Origin: Chryseosolibacter sp040902445
Lineage (GTDB): Bacteria; Bacteroidota; Bacteroidia; Cytophagales; Cyclobacteriaceae
Direction of reading: 5' to 3'
Length of the DNA stretch: 22,666 bases
NCBI GenBank assembly: GCA_040902445.1
Contig: JBBDXJ010000206.1
Location: 1 to 22,666 of the forward strand
Shown here: piece after piece, positions 1-7,064 of the stretch
How positions within the stretch are numbered: the first letter of the stretch is position 1
Layout: each line of letters begins with the position of its first letter
Made by a program: the position numbers and the translations under genes
Notes under the pieces: generated by a model
Told to the model about the DNA's origin: nothing
Seen by the model: only the letters and a program-made list of their open reading frames with translations
Database searches by the model: none

Positions 1-2387
1 GACAACCCGATGCATTGGTGTATTGGACGGAAGGTGGGCTTTATCCTAAACCAAACGATAATAATCATCGTGACAAGCTGGTCCGCACAGGAGAACTTAT
101 GCCCGTGGTTTCAAAATATTCCCGGGTTTCCCCTTCGGGTATTGGACGATACCGCAACACCGTATTGGGAGATACTTTTAAAGACAACCTATTCAGCGCC
201 CAGTTTAATACCCACCGGATCATCCGGCATAAGTTGATAAGGGAGGGCGCATCGTTTCGCACGGAAGATGAAACTTTTTTTTCCGTGGACAATGTTGATT
301 TTCACCCCACGGATGTAATGGAAGATGCTGATGGTAGCCTCCTTGTTGTGGAGACAGGCGGATGGTTTATTAAAGGCTGCCCGCTCTCGCAGGTTTCCAA
401 GCCGGAATTAAAAGGCGGCATTTATCGGGTTCGCAGGGAGGGAGCAGCAAAGACGGCAGATCCTTATGGCAACAATATCAAATGGACGTCCCTCTCCATG
501 CAATTGGCCGCAAAATATGTTGAAGATCCCCGGCCCTTTGTTCGCGACCGCGCGGTGCAATGGCTCGTGGATCACAATGCCGTCGCAGAACTTACTGATT
601 TACTTCATAACTCATCTTCTGCGGATACACGAACGAAGGTAGTTTTCGCACTCTACCGGATCGGTACCTCTGATGCTATGATTACTATGCGCAATGGTTT
701 AGATGATCCGGATTTTCAGGTACGTGTGGCGGCTGCACGCGCAGCAGGATTGGCAAAGGATGGTAATGCTGTTAACAAACTTATTGAATTGATCCGCAAT
801 GACCAGCCTGCAGTCCGTCGGCAGGCTGCCACTGCGCTCGGACAGATAGGGGACAAAAAAGCTATTGCGATGTTAGTTGCTGCCTCGGAATCTGCAGATG
901 ATCGTTTTATCCAACACGCTATCATCAATTCTCTTGTAATGTTAAACCAACCCGCGCCGGTATTGCAGGCGATGGAGAATGCAGCTCCGGGAGCCCGCCA
1001 GGTAGCCCTGATTGCGCTGGATCAAATGCCTTCATCCCCTTTGCGGGCAAGTCACCTTATCCCTTTTCTGGAAAGTGAAAATGCAACCTTGAAACGCACT
1101 GCACTTTGGGTGGCTTCCCATCATCCGGAGTGGTCTGCTGATATGCTTAACTTCTTGAGAAAACGCTTCCAGGATGTAACGCCGCTCACTGATGAAGAAA
1201 AGGAAATGTTCGGCGAAATCCTGGTTGCATTTTGCGGGGATGCTGCGATACAAAAATTTATGGCTGATCAAATGTTGGGTAAATCAAAAGAAAAAACTTT
1301 CCTGCTAAAGGCCATGGGTGAGTGTGCGCAAAAAGAAATTCCTCAGGTTTGGATTACGGAAGTTAAAAGGATCCTTGTATCAGAAAATGACCCAGATATC
1401 CAAACTGGAGCCTTGGAGTTGATTCGACTTCGCGGAATTAAACCCTTGACAGACCCGCTACGGCAATTTGCCAACAATAAAAATAACCCGGTACTGCTGA
1501 GAATGAAAGCACTTGCTGCATTACTGGATTCTCTTCCGCAATTGACGGACCTTCATTTCGCATGGCTGATCAAACAACTGAATATGCGCAATGAGGTATC
1601 GGTGCGCATGGAGGCCGCATCTGTATTAGCACACGGCCACCTTACTGAAGAACAACTCCTGCAACTTGCGACGCAATACCTTCCGAAGGCCGATGCTTTT
1701 ATGCTACCGCGTCTCGTTCCAGTATTCAAAGGTGAATATTCCAGTAAAATAGGAAATGCGCTTGTCACCACCTTGATGAACTCATCAAGTCTGGACAGCT
1801 ACACGAAAGAAAACCTGCTTGCGGTTTTTCAGAAATATCCGGCGGATATCAAGCCCGTTGTCGACCAGTTAATGACAAAATTGAAGAACGCGCACGCAGA
1901 AAGACTCGAACATATTGAGACGCTGGAAAGCGGGATTGGGAATGGAATATTGGAAAACGGACGGACATTATTCTTTGGCAAAGCGGCATGTTGGACTTGT
2001 CACACGATCGGTCCTGAAGGGGGTTCATTAGGACCCGACCTGACGTCCATTCAAAAAGACCGGTCGACCCACGACTTGCTGGAAGCGATTGTTTATCCGG
2101 GTTTATCCTTGGTACGTGAGTACGAGACCTATCGTATAAAAACAATTCAGGCTGACTATTCCGGTATCATCCAGGCACAGACTTCGTCCCACATAGTGCT
2201 CGGTACAGCCCCCCAGACTTCAGTTCGTATCCCCCGCAATGAAATCGAATCAATGGAAATTCTGGATGTTTCTTTAATGCCGCAAGGCCTGGATAAATTG
2301 CTCACTAACCAGGAAATGGCGGATCTCATGGCATTCATTGTTGGGCAGGACCAGAATCCGAAAACTGATGAGGAGATTCTTCGGTAA
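1..2387 (+). CDS. PVC-type HEAT-repeat / heme-binding c-type cytochrome protein, 5' partial
   Basis: The frame is open from the window edge (first whole codon at 3), so the start lies outside and about 794 residues are visible. The first ~130 residues resemble the end of a sorbosone-dehydrogenase-like beta-propeller (DALVYWTEGG, then NVDFHPTDVMEDADGSLLVVE). Residues ~150-620 are repetitive helical segments rich in Ala and Leu, typical of HEAT repeats. The C-terminal ~150 residues form a cytochrome c module: heme motif CWTCH at 1989-2003, LGPDLT just after it, and SLMPQGL near the end as probable distal Met ligand. This order matches the planctomycete-type membrane-bound dehydrogenase/heme-binding family (TIGR02603-like), usually exported and thought to oxidise sugars or alcohols. 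The substrate is unknown. The next gene follows on the same strand about 100 bases later. The family call is firm; the reaction is not. Confidence 0.85.
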   Translation, partial: QPDALVYWTEGGLYPKPNDNNHRDKLVRTGELMPVVSKYSRVSPSGIGRYRNTVLGDTFKDNLFSAQFNTHRIIRHKLIREGASFRTEDETFFSVDNVDFHPTDVMEDADGSLLVVETGGWFIKGCPLSQVSKPELKGGIYRVRREGAAKTADPYGNNIKWTSLSMQLAAKYVEDPRPFVRDRAVQWLVDHNAVAELTDLLHNSSSADTRTKVVFALYRIGTSDAMITMRNGLDDPDFQVRVAAARAAGLAKDGNAVNKLIELIRNDQPAVRRQAATALGQIGDKKAIAMLVAASESADDRFIQHAIINSLVMLNQPAPVLQAMENAAPGARQVALIALDQMPSSPLRASHLIPFLESENATLKRTALWVASHHPEWSADMLNFLRKRFQDVTPLTDEEKEMFGEILVAFCGDAAIQKFMADQMLGKSKEKTFLLKAMGECAQKEIPQVWITEVKRILVSENDPDIQTGALELIRLRGIKPLTDPLRQFANNKNNPVLLRMKALAALLDSLPQLTDLHFAWLIKQLNMRNEVSVRMEAASVLAHGHLTEEQLLQLATQYLPKADAFMLPRLVPVFKGEYSSKIGNALVTTLMNSSSLDSYTKENLLAVFQKYPADIKPVVDQLMTKLKNAHAERLEHIETLESGIGNGILENGRTLFFGKAACWTCHTIGPEGGSLGPDLTSIQKDRSTHDLLEAIVYPGLSLVREYETYRIKTIQADYSGIIQAQTSSHIVLGTAPQTSVRIPRNEIESMEILDVSLMPQGLDKLLTNQEMADLMAFIVGQDQNPKTDEEILR

Positions 2388-2488
2388 CAAAGGTTAACAA
2401 AATGCTTTTGCTCGGACGAAGACAACATCTCAATTTTCTAATATACATTAATGACGTTTTAACCTTTTCACCAAACCCAATCCGACTA

Positions 2489-3418
2489 ATGGAACGCCGT
2501 ACATTTTTCAAGAAAGGATTGCTTGCCGGAGCCGCTGTACTTTCAGCAGCGACCGCAACCGACGCCCGGACTATACTATCGCTCGTACAGCATCCAAAAC
2601 CGTTCAATATGAAGTTTTCGCCCGAGTTTGGGATCTTCGATGATGTTGCCGGAAAGGATCTTATCGATCAGATCAGATGGGGCCACGATCAGGGATTTCG
2701 CGCCTGGGAGAATACCGGGCTCAGAAATAAATCAATGGAAGAACAGGAGCGTATCAGCAAAACCGTGCAGCAGCTTGGAATGGAATTCGGTCAGTTTGTG
2801 GGAACTTTGACTTTTCAGGATGTAACTTTTGCGGGTCGTGACGAAAGCTTGCGTGAGAAGGTACTGAAAGATGTTCGGGCATCCATTGATATTGCCAAAC
2901 GAATGAATACGAAATTTATACACAACGTATTGGGGATGGCCGATCCAAAACTTCCATGGGATTTCCAAATGGCGAATGCTATCGACCTTCTCAAACGCAT
3001 CGCTGAAATCTATGAGCCACATGGAATTGTAATGGTGATGGAATCTATGAACCATAAGATCAACCATCCCGGTATGTTCCTGCACACCATACCACAAGCC
3101 TATGCGCTTGCGAAGGCAGTGGGAAGTCCTGGTGTAAAGGTTCTTTTTGATTTCTATCACGTACAAATCCAGGAAGGAAATATTCTGCCTACCCTTGATT
3201 ATGCCTGGGATGAAATTGCCTATATGCAATTGGGTGATACGCCGGGACGTAAGGAACCTACTTCCGGAGAAATCAATTTCCATAACGTACTTCAGCACGT
3301 GCACGACAAAGGCTACAGGGGATTCATGGGAATGGAGCACGGAGTCAGTAAGCCAGGTAAGGAAGGTGAACTGGCCACTCTTGAAGCGTACAGGTCAATT
3401 GATCCCGGTAATCGCTGA
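2489..3418 (+). CDS. Tat-exported hydroxypyruvate isomerase-like TIM-barrel protein
   Basis: I place the start at ATG 2489 (309 aa) because the protein then opens with a twin-arginine signal, MERRTFFKKG followed by an Ala-rich hydrophobic stretch. The same frame is open back to 2402, but the extra 29 residues lack any signal character. The body is an AP-endonuclease-2/xylose-isomerase-like TIM barrel close to Hyi. It carries the family signatures VMESMNH (E185), LFDFYHVQIQEG (D221, H224), MQLGDTPGRKEPTSGEIN (Q247) and MGMEHG (E283), the probable metal ligands. Hyi interconverts hydroxypyruvate and tartronate semialdehyde in the cytoplasm. A Tat leader argues that this copy works outside the cytoplasm, probably on a sugar or sugar-acid, so the hydroxypyruvate activity is only a family-level guess. 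It follows the heme protein gene and may be co-transcribed with it. Confidence 0.85.
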   Translation: MERRTFFKKGLLAGAAVLSAATATDARTILSLVQHPKPFNMKFSPEFGIFDDVAGKDLIDQIRWGHDQGFRAWENTGLRNKSMEEQERISKTVQQLGMEFGQFVGTLTFQDVTFAGRDESLREKVLKDVRASIDIAKRMNTKFIHNVLGMADPKLPWDFQMANAIDLLKRIAEIYEPHGIVMVMESMNHKINHPGMFLHTIPQAYALAKAVGSPGVKVLFDFYHVQIQEGNILPTLDYAWDEIAYMQLGDTPGRKEPTSGEINFHNVLQHVHDKGYRGFMGMEHGVSKPGKEGELATLEAYRSIDPGNR

Positions 3419-3579
3419 TAATACCTCAACTTCAGTTGACTATTATTCAACTAATCATCATTGTAACCCGGAATGCTTTCAAGATGTGCCGAAAACAAAA
3501 AAAATGTAAATTGGATACTATTATGAAGTATAAAATTTTTTGAAATCCGTCACTTTATTAAAAATCTTTCACTCACATC

Positions 3580-4317
3580 ATGACCGTCGGCCTCTTTGTT
3601 CCCTGCTATGTTAATCAATTCTACCCCAGTGCTGCGATAGCCACCCTCGGGTTATTGGAGAAATTAGGTGTAAACGTAGTTTATCCGGAACAACAAACCT
3701 GCTGCGGACAGCCCATGGCAAACTCGGGGTTTCAGCACCTTACAGAAGATTGTGATAATCTGTTCATTAAAAATTTTTCCGGATTTGACTATATCGTCGC
3801 GCCTTCCGCGAGTTGTGTGCTGCATGTAAAGGATCATCTCCATTCAAAGACAAATCCTCATGCCGCCGCAGCGATCCGCGGAAAAATATTCGAGCTTGTT
3901 GAATTCCTTACCGACATACTCAAGGTTGAAAAGCTGAATGCGCGTTTTCCTCATAAGGTCGGGATCCACCACAGCTGCCACGGACTGCGCGGTTTGCATT
4001 TGTCACAAATGAGCGAACTGAATGCACCCCCGTTCTCAAAACCGCAACGCCTGCTCAACATGGTGGAAGGCCTCGAACTGATCACACTCGACCGTCCCGA
4101 TGAATGCTGCGGCTTTGGCGGAACATTCTGCGTCTCCGAAGAAGCAGTTTCTGTAAAGATGGGCAAGGACCGTGTTACCGACCACGAAAAAAACGGCGCC
4201 GACTACATCACCTCCTCCGACCTTTCATGCCTCATGCACCTGGAAGGATTGCTGAACAGACGGAAAAGCAGGCTGAAGGTGGTGCATATTGCGGAGATCT
4301 TGAATAGTCAGTTGTGA
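3580..4317 (+). CDS. lutA: LutA: lactate utilization protein A, (Fe-S)-binding CCG-domain protein
   Basis: At 245 aa this is the usual LutA/YkgE length. It has two cysteine-rich CCG domains: C9 with QTCCGQPMANSG (C41-C42), and HHSCHG with DECCGFGGTFCV (C176-C177). These bind Fe-S cofactors in heterodisulfide-reductase-like and glycolate-oxidase F-like subunits. LutA acts with LutB and LutC in the cytoplasm to oxidise L-lactate to pyruvate. The start MTVGLFVPCY aligns with the family N-terminus. The stop codon (4315-4317) lies inside a run of 7-base repeats, and lutB does not follow directly: a four-helix-bundle gene is in between. The 161 bases upstream contain no gene. A TTTG at 3539 with a poor -7 partner is too weak to call a promoter. 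Confidence 0.93.
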   Translation: MTVGLFVPCYVNQFYPSAAIATLGLLEKLGVNVVYPEQQTCCGQPMANSGFQHLTEDCDNLFIKNFSGFDYIVAPSASCVLHVKDHLHSKTNPHAAAAIRGKIFELVEFLTDILKVEKLNARFPHKVGIHHSCHGLRGLHLSQMSELNAPPFSKPQRLLNMVEGLELITLDRPDECCGFGGTFCVSEEAVSVKMGKDRVTDHEKNGADYITSSDLSCLMHLEGLLNRRKSRLKVVHIAEILNSQL

Positions 4318-4334
4318 GTTGTCAGTGGTGAGTG
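4307..4334 (+). repeat. Four heptamer repeats, left arm of an inverted pair around the S23 gene
   Basis: Four consecutive 7-base units with consensus GTSAGTK begin inside the last codons of lutA and run past its stop. Seventeen bases (4313-4329) are the exact reverse complement of 4913-4929, so this array and the one at 4903-4930 form inverted arms about 570 bases apart. The arms enclose the small four-helix-bundle gene. This could be a remnant of a mobile cassette, or two insertions of a dispersed REP-like repeat in opposite directions. Confidence 0.75.
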
Positions 4335-4420
4335 GGGCCTGCGAGCCTGATAGTCCATCGGTTTTTCGGAATGTGTAGACTTTAATTAGTGACAAGAATT
4401 CAACTTTAAACCCTCTCTAT

Positions 4421-4777
4421 ATGTTTTTAAAATTAGCACACACCAAGCTCGATGTTTATGAAGCATGCCAAATGCTTGCTTTAAATTGTTACCGAGTTAC
4501 TAGCCAATTTCCAGCGGAAGAAAAATTCGCTATGATCCAACAGTTAAGAAGAGCAGCGTTGTCGGTTCATCTCAATCTTGCTGAAGGCTGTTCGAGGAAA
4601 TCTAAAGCTGAAAGAAATCGGTTTTACGAAATTTCCAGAGGTTCAGTAATTGAGATTGATGCATGTCTGGATATAGCAGTTGCACTAAAATATGTTAATT
4701 TGGAGAATCTAAAAGCGCTTGGAGAATCAATTGTAAAGGCTTTTAAATTATTAAGCGGGATGATTGATCGTGGCTAG
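4421..4777 (+). CDS. Four-helix-bundle protein, S23 / Avd-like family
   Basis: This 118-aa protein is of the S23 family, whose members were first found in intervening sequences of 23S rRNA genes and are related to the Avd accessory protein of diversity-generating retroelements. Typical features are LDVYEACQMLA near the N-terminus, the central FAMIQQLRRAALSVHLNLAEG, and RFYEISRGSVIEIDACLDIA. All are amphipathic helices, with basic residues suited to nucleic-acid contact. No reverse transcriptase or template repeat is visible, so a retroelement role is not supported. The gene interrupts lutA-lutB and lies inside inverted heptamer arrays. It looks more AT-rich than the lut genes around it. Stand-alone S23 genes are scattered through Bacteroidota genomes and have no settled function. 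Confidence 0.85.
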   Translation: MFLKLAHTKLDVYEACQMLALNCYRVTSQFPAEEKFAMIQQLRRAALSVHLNLAEGCSRKSKAERNRFYEISRGSVIEIDACLDIAVALKYVNLENLKALGESIVKAFKLLSGMIDRG

Positions 4778-4902
4778 GGGCAACAGATCCAACGTCCGCG
4801 AGAAAATCTGAAAAGCTAAATTTAATTAACAACAAACATGGCCAAAATTCACAAAGCACGATTCACAAACATTGCACCACCCATCGATAACGCACGCTCT
4901 CA

Positions 4903-4930
4903 CTCACAACTGACCACTGACAACTCACAT
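4903..4930 (-). repeat. Four heptamer repeats, right arm of the inverted pair
   Basis: On the + strand four 7-base units of consensus CTSACMW run from 4903 to 4930. They are the inverted counterpart of the array at 4307-4334, with a 17-base perfect match. The array sits in the non-coding stretch between the S23 gene and lutB, which otherwise holds only low-complexity A/C-rich sequence. Confidence 0.75.
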
Positions 4931-4934
4931 AACG

Positions 4935-4958
4935 CACCATTCACCATTCACCATTCAC
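4935..4958 (+). repeat. Tandem heptamer CACCATT, 3.4 copies, just before lutB
   Basis: Three perfect copies of CACCATT plus CAC end five bases before the lutB ATG at 4963. The unit differs from the adjacent CTSACMW array but shares its 7-base period. It occupies the place where a ribosome-binding site would be, so copy-number change could alter lutB translation. Confidence 0.85.
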
Positions 4959-4962
4959 GACG

Positions 4963-6402
4963 ATGACACCGCACACTACAGGGAAACAAGCAACCCGCCA
5001 ACACCACGAATCAAACACCTTCTTCGGCGGCAAATCCCACGCCGAACTGGCCACGCAATTCAATAAAGACGAAGAGCACGTTAACTGGCACGATGGTGCG
5101 CTGTGGTGGATCCGTCAGAAGCGGGATACGATATCAAAACAAATTCCTGAATGGGAGGATCTTCGGGAGGCAGCATCGCAGATCAAAAGCCATTTGCTTT
5201 CAAACCTTCATGATTACCTGCTGCAGTTTGAAGCCAACCTTCAAAAGAATGGTGTAAAGGTCCATTGGGCCGCCAATGCGGAGGAACACAACGCCATTGT
5301 GTATTCTATCCTCAAGGCAAAGGGCATCACCCAAATGGTGAAAAGCAAATCCATGCTTACGGAAGAATGTCACCTGAATGAATTTCTGGAAGAGCGCGGA
5401 ATAGGTGTTGTCAATTCTGACCTTGGAGAATATATTCAGCAAATAGACCAGGAGCCGCCCAGCCATATCGTGTTGCCCTGTATCCACAAACGCAAGGAAG
5501 AAATAGGGGTATTGTTTCATGAGCACCTTGGATCAGAAAAAGGACTTTCCGACCCAACCTTGTTAACCCGTGTTGCCAGGAAACATCTGCGGAACGTTTT
5601 CCTTACACGCCGCGGGGCGTTGACCGGGGTAAATTTTGCCGTGGCGGAAACAGGCGAATTTGTCGTGTGTACGAACGAAGGCAATGCCGATATGGGTTCG
5701 CATCTCTCCGAAGTTCACATTGCTTCCATGGGGCTTGAGAAACTTATTCCAAAGAAGAAACATCTCAGTGTCTTCCTTCGAGTGCTTGCCCGCAGTGCGA
5801 TAGGTACGCCTATCACGATCTATTCCAGCCATTACAAAAAACCAAGACCTGGCCAGGAAATGCATGTTATTCTTGTGGATGCCGGCAGGAGTCGACAGCT
5901 CGGCCGCGTGGATTTTCGCGACTCGTTGAAATGCATCAAGTGCGGAAGCTGTATGAACACTTGTCCTGTTTACCGTAAAGGCGGGGGATTGAGCTACCAT
6001 AATACTATCACGGGACCCATAGGCGCCATCCTCGCACCTAACCTGGATATGAAACGCCATGCCGATCTGCCTTTTGCTTCTACGCTTTGCGGCTCATGCT
6101 CAAATGTCTGCCCCGTAAAAATCAATATCCACGATCAATTGTACAAATGGCGGCAGGTCATTGTAAAGGAAGGTTATGCCCCTAAATCCAAGACAGTAAG
6201 CATGAATGTCATGGCTGGCACATTCGCCTCCCCTGGCCTTTTCAGATCCGCAGGAAAAATTGGCCGATGGCTCCTGAAAAATTTTCCTTTTACCGTGAAC
6301 AACAAACTCAATCCATGGTTCAAGCAACGTGAAATGCCAAAACCTCCTTCGCAGTCATTCTCCGAATGGTATGGCAAAAACAAATTGAAAAGAGAGAAAT
6401 AG
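4963..6402 (+). CDS. lutB: LutB: LUD-domain iron-sulfur protein of lactate oxidation
   Basis: This 479-aa protein matches LutB in full. It has the family's N-terminal stretch WHDGALWWIRQKRD...PEWEDLREAASQIK, then a LUD domain (~75-300, with MVKSKSMLTEE and VGVVNSDLGEY-like segments). A bacterial-ferredoxin part carries C324-C327-C330-C334 (CIKCGSCMNTCP) and C376-C379-C383 (CGSCSNVCP), enough for two 4Fe-4S clusters. It passes electrons from lactate with LutA and LutC. ATG 4963 is the only start before the conserved region. It adds ~25 polar residues at the N-terminus and sits immediately after the CACCATT array, with no visible Shine-Dalgarno. lutC follows 35 bases on. Confidence 0.94.
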   Translation: MTPHTTGKQATRQHHESNTFFGGKSHAELATQFNKDEEHVNWHDGALWWIRQKRDTISKQIPEWEDLREAASQIKSHLLSNLHDYLLQFEANLQKNGVKVHWAANAEEHNAIVYSILKAKGITQMVKSKSMLTEECHLNEFLEERGIGVVNSDLGEYIQQIDQEPPSHIVLPCIHKRKEEIGVLFHEHLGSEKGLSDPTLLTRVARKHLRNVFLTRRGALTGVNFAVAETGEFVVCTNEGNADMGSHLSEVHIASMGLEKLIPKKKHLSVFLRVLARSAIGTPITIYSSHYKKPRPGQEMHVILVDAGRSRQLGRVDFRDSLKCIKCGSCMNTCPVYRKGGGLSYHNTITGPIGAILAPNLDMKRHADLPFASTLCGSCSNVCPVKINIHDQLYKWRQVIVKEGYAPKSKTVSMNVMAGTFASPGLFRSAGKIGRWLLKNFPFTVNNKLNPWFKQREMPKPPSQSFSEWYGKNKLKREK

Positions 6403-6437
6403 TAGGGATTTTATAATTCTAAAATACAAGACAAACG

Positions 6438-7022
6438 ATGACCAGTCGTGAAAAAATACTCGCCGAAGTGTTGAAGAATCAACCTTCACTTATTCCTCTT
6501 CCTGACATTTCAAATTTCAAAGGACCCGGGCAGGATAACGTTCAGCAATACATGGACACATTCATTGGAATAGGTGGAAATGTTTTTACAGTGGACGATA
6601 TTGATTCTATTAAGATCCTGATCAAAGAGCAATTTGATACCAGTAAAAGAATCATTACAACGTTACCTGTACTGTCTGACTCTCTGGAATTGTATTCCGC
6701 TACGGCAGACCCGCACACTTTTGAGGATGTTGAACTTGCCGTGATCAAAGCGCACCTGGCTGTGGCGGAAAATGGCGCCGTATGGCTCACGGAATCAATC
6801 ATGGGACAGCGAATTATTCCTTTTATCTGCCAGCATCTGGCAGTATTAGTCGATGCATCAACCATTGTTCCCACTATGCATGAGGCATACGCAAAGATCG
6901 GAGAGGGGGACTATGGTTTCGGTGTATTTATTGGCGGTCCTTCAAAAACGGCTGACATTGAACAGGCTCTCGTAATGGGCGCGCATGGGCCGATTTCCAT
7001 GACGGTCTTCATTGTAAAATAA
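6438..7022 (+). CDS. lutC: LutC: LUD-domain lactate utilization protein C
   Basis: This 194-aa single LUD-domain protein has the usual LutC length. It starts MTSREKILAEVLKNQ, and its core VAENGAVWLTESIMGQRIIPFICQHLAVLVDASTIVPTMHEAY fits the LUD fold. The end, FIGGPSKTADIEQALVMGAHGP, carries the G-P-S-x-T-x-D-I-E motif typical of LutC. It works with LutA and LutB in conversion of L-lactate to pyruvate. Spacing from lutB (35 bases) and to the malate synthase gene (42 bases) suggests one transcript. Confidence 0.93.
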   Translation: MTSREKILAEVLKNQPSLIPLPDISNFKGPGQDNVQQYMDTFIGIGGNVFTVDDIDSIKILIKEQFDTSKRIITTLPVLSDSLELYSATADPHTFEDVELAVIKAHLAVAENGAVWLTESIMGQRIIPFICQHLAVLVDASTIVPTMHEAYAKIGEGDYGFGVFIGGPSKTADIEQALVMGAHGPISMTVFIVK

Positions 7023-7064
7023 TCCAGACCCTTCGTCAACAGTAAATTTCAATACGCCAATCTA

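Noticed and set aside
2732..3340. 202-codon open frame on the - strand
   Set aside because: It lies wholly opposite the hydroxypyruvate-isomerase-like gene and shows no domain, signal or sensible composition; it is an antisense shadow.
3539..3570. TTTG and AATCTTTC with 20-base spacing as a lutA promoter
   Set aside because: The -7 match is poor (the first T and the last G are missing), and the implied transcript would begin almost at the start codon.
4307..4958. Heptamer arrays as a CRISPR array or as a diversity-generating retroelement
   Set aside because: The units are contiguous 7-mers without spacers, and there is no cas gene. The S23 protein is Avd-like, but no reverse transcriptase or template/variable repeat pair is present.
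4838..4960. Short + strand frame of about 40 codons from ATG 4838
   Set aside because: It is made mostly of the heptamer arrays and A/C-rich spacer, giving a His/Thr/Ser-rich low-complexity peptide, and it overlaps the lutB leader.
5563..6060. 165-codon open frame on the - strand
   Set aside because: It is antisense to the conserved Fe-S region of lutB and has no recognisable protein features.
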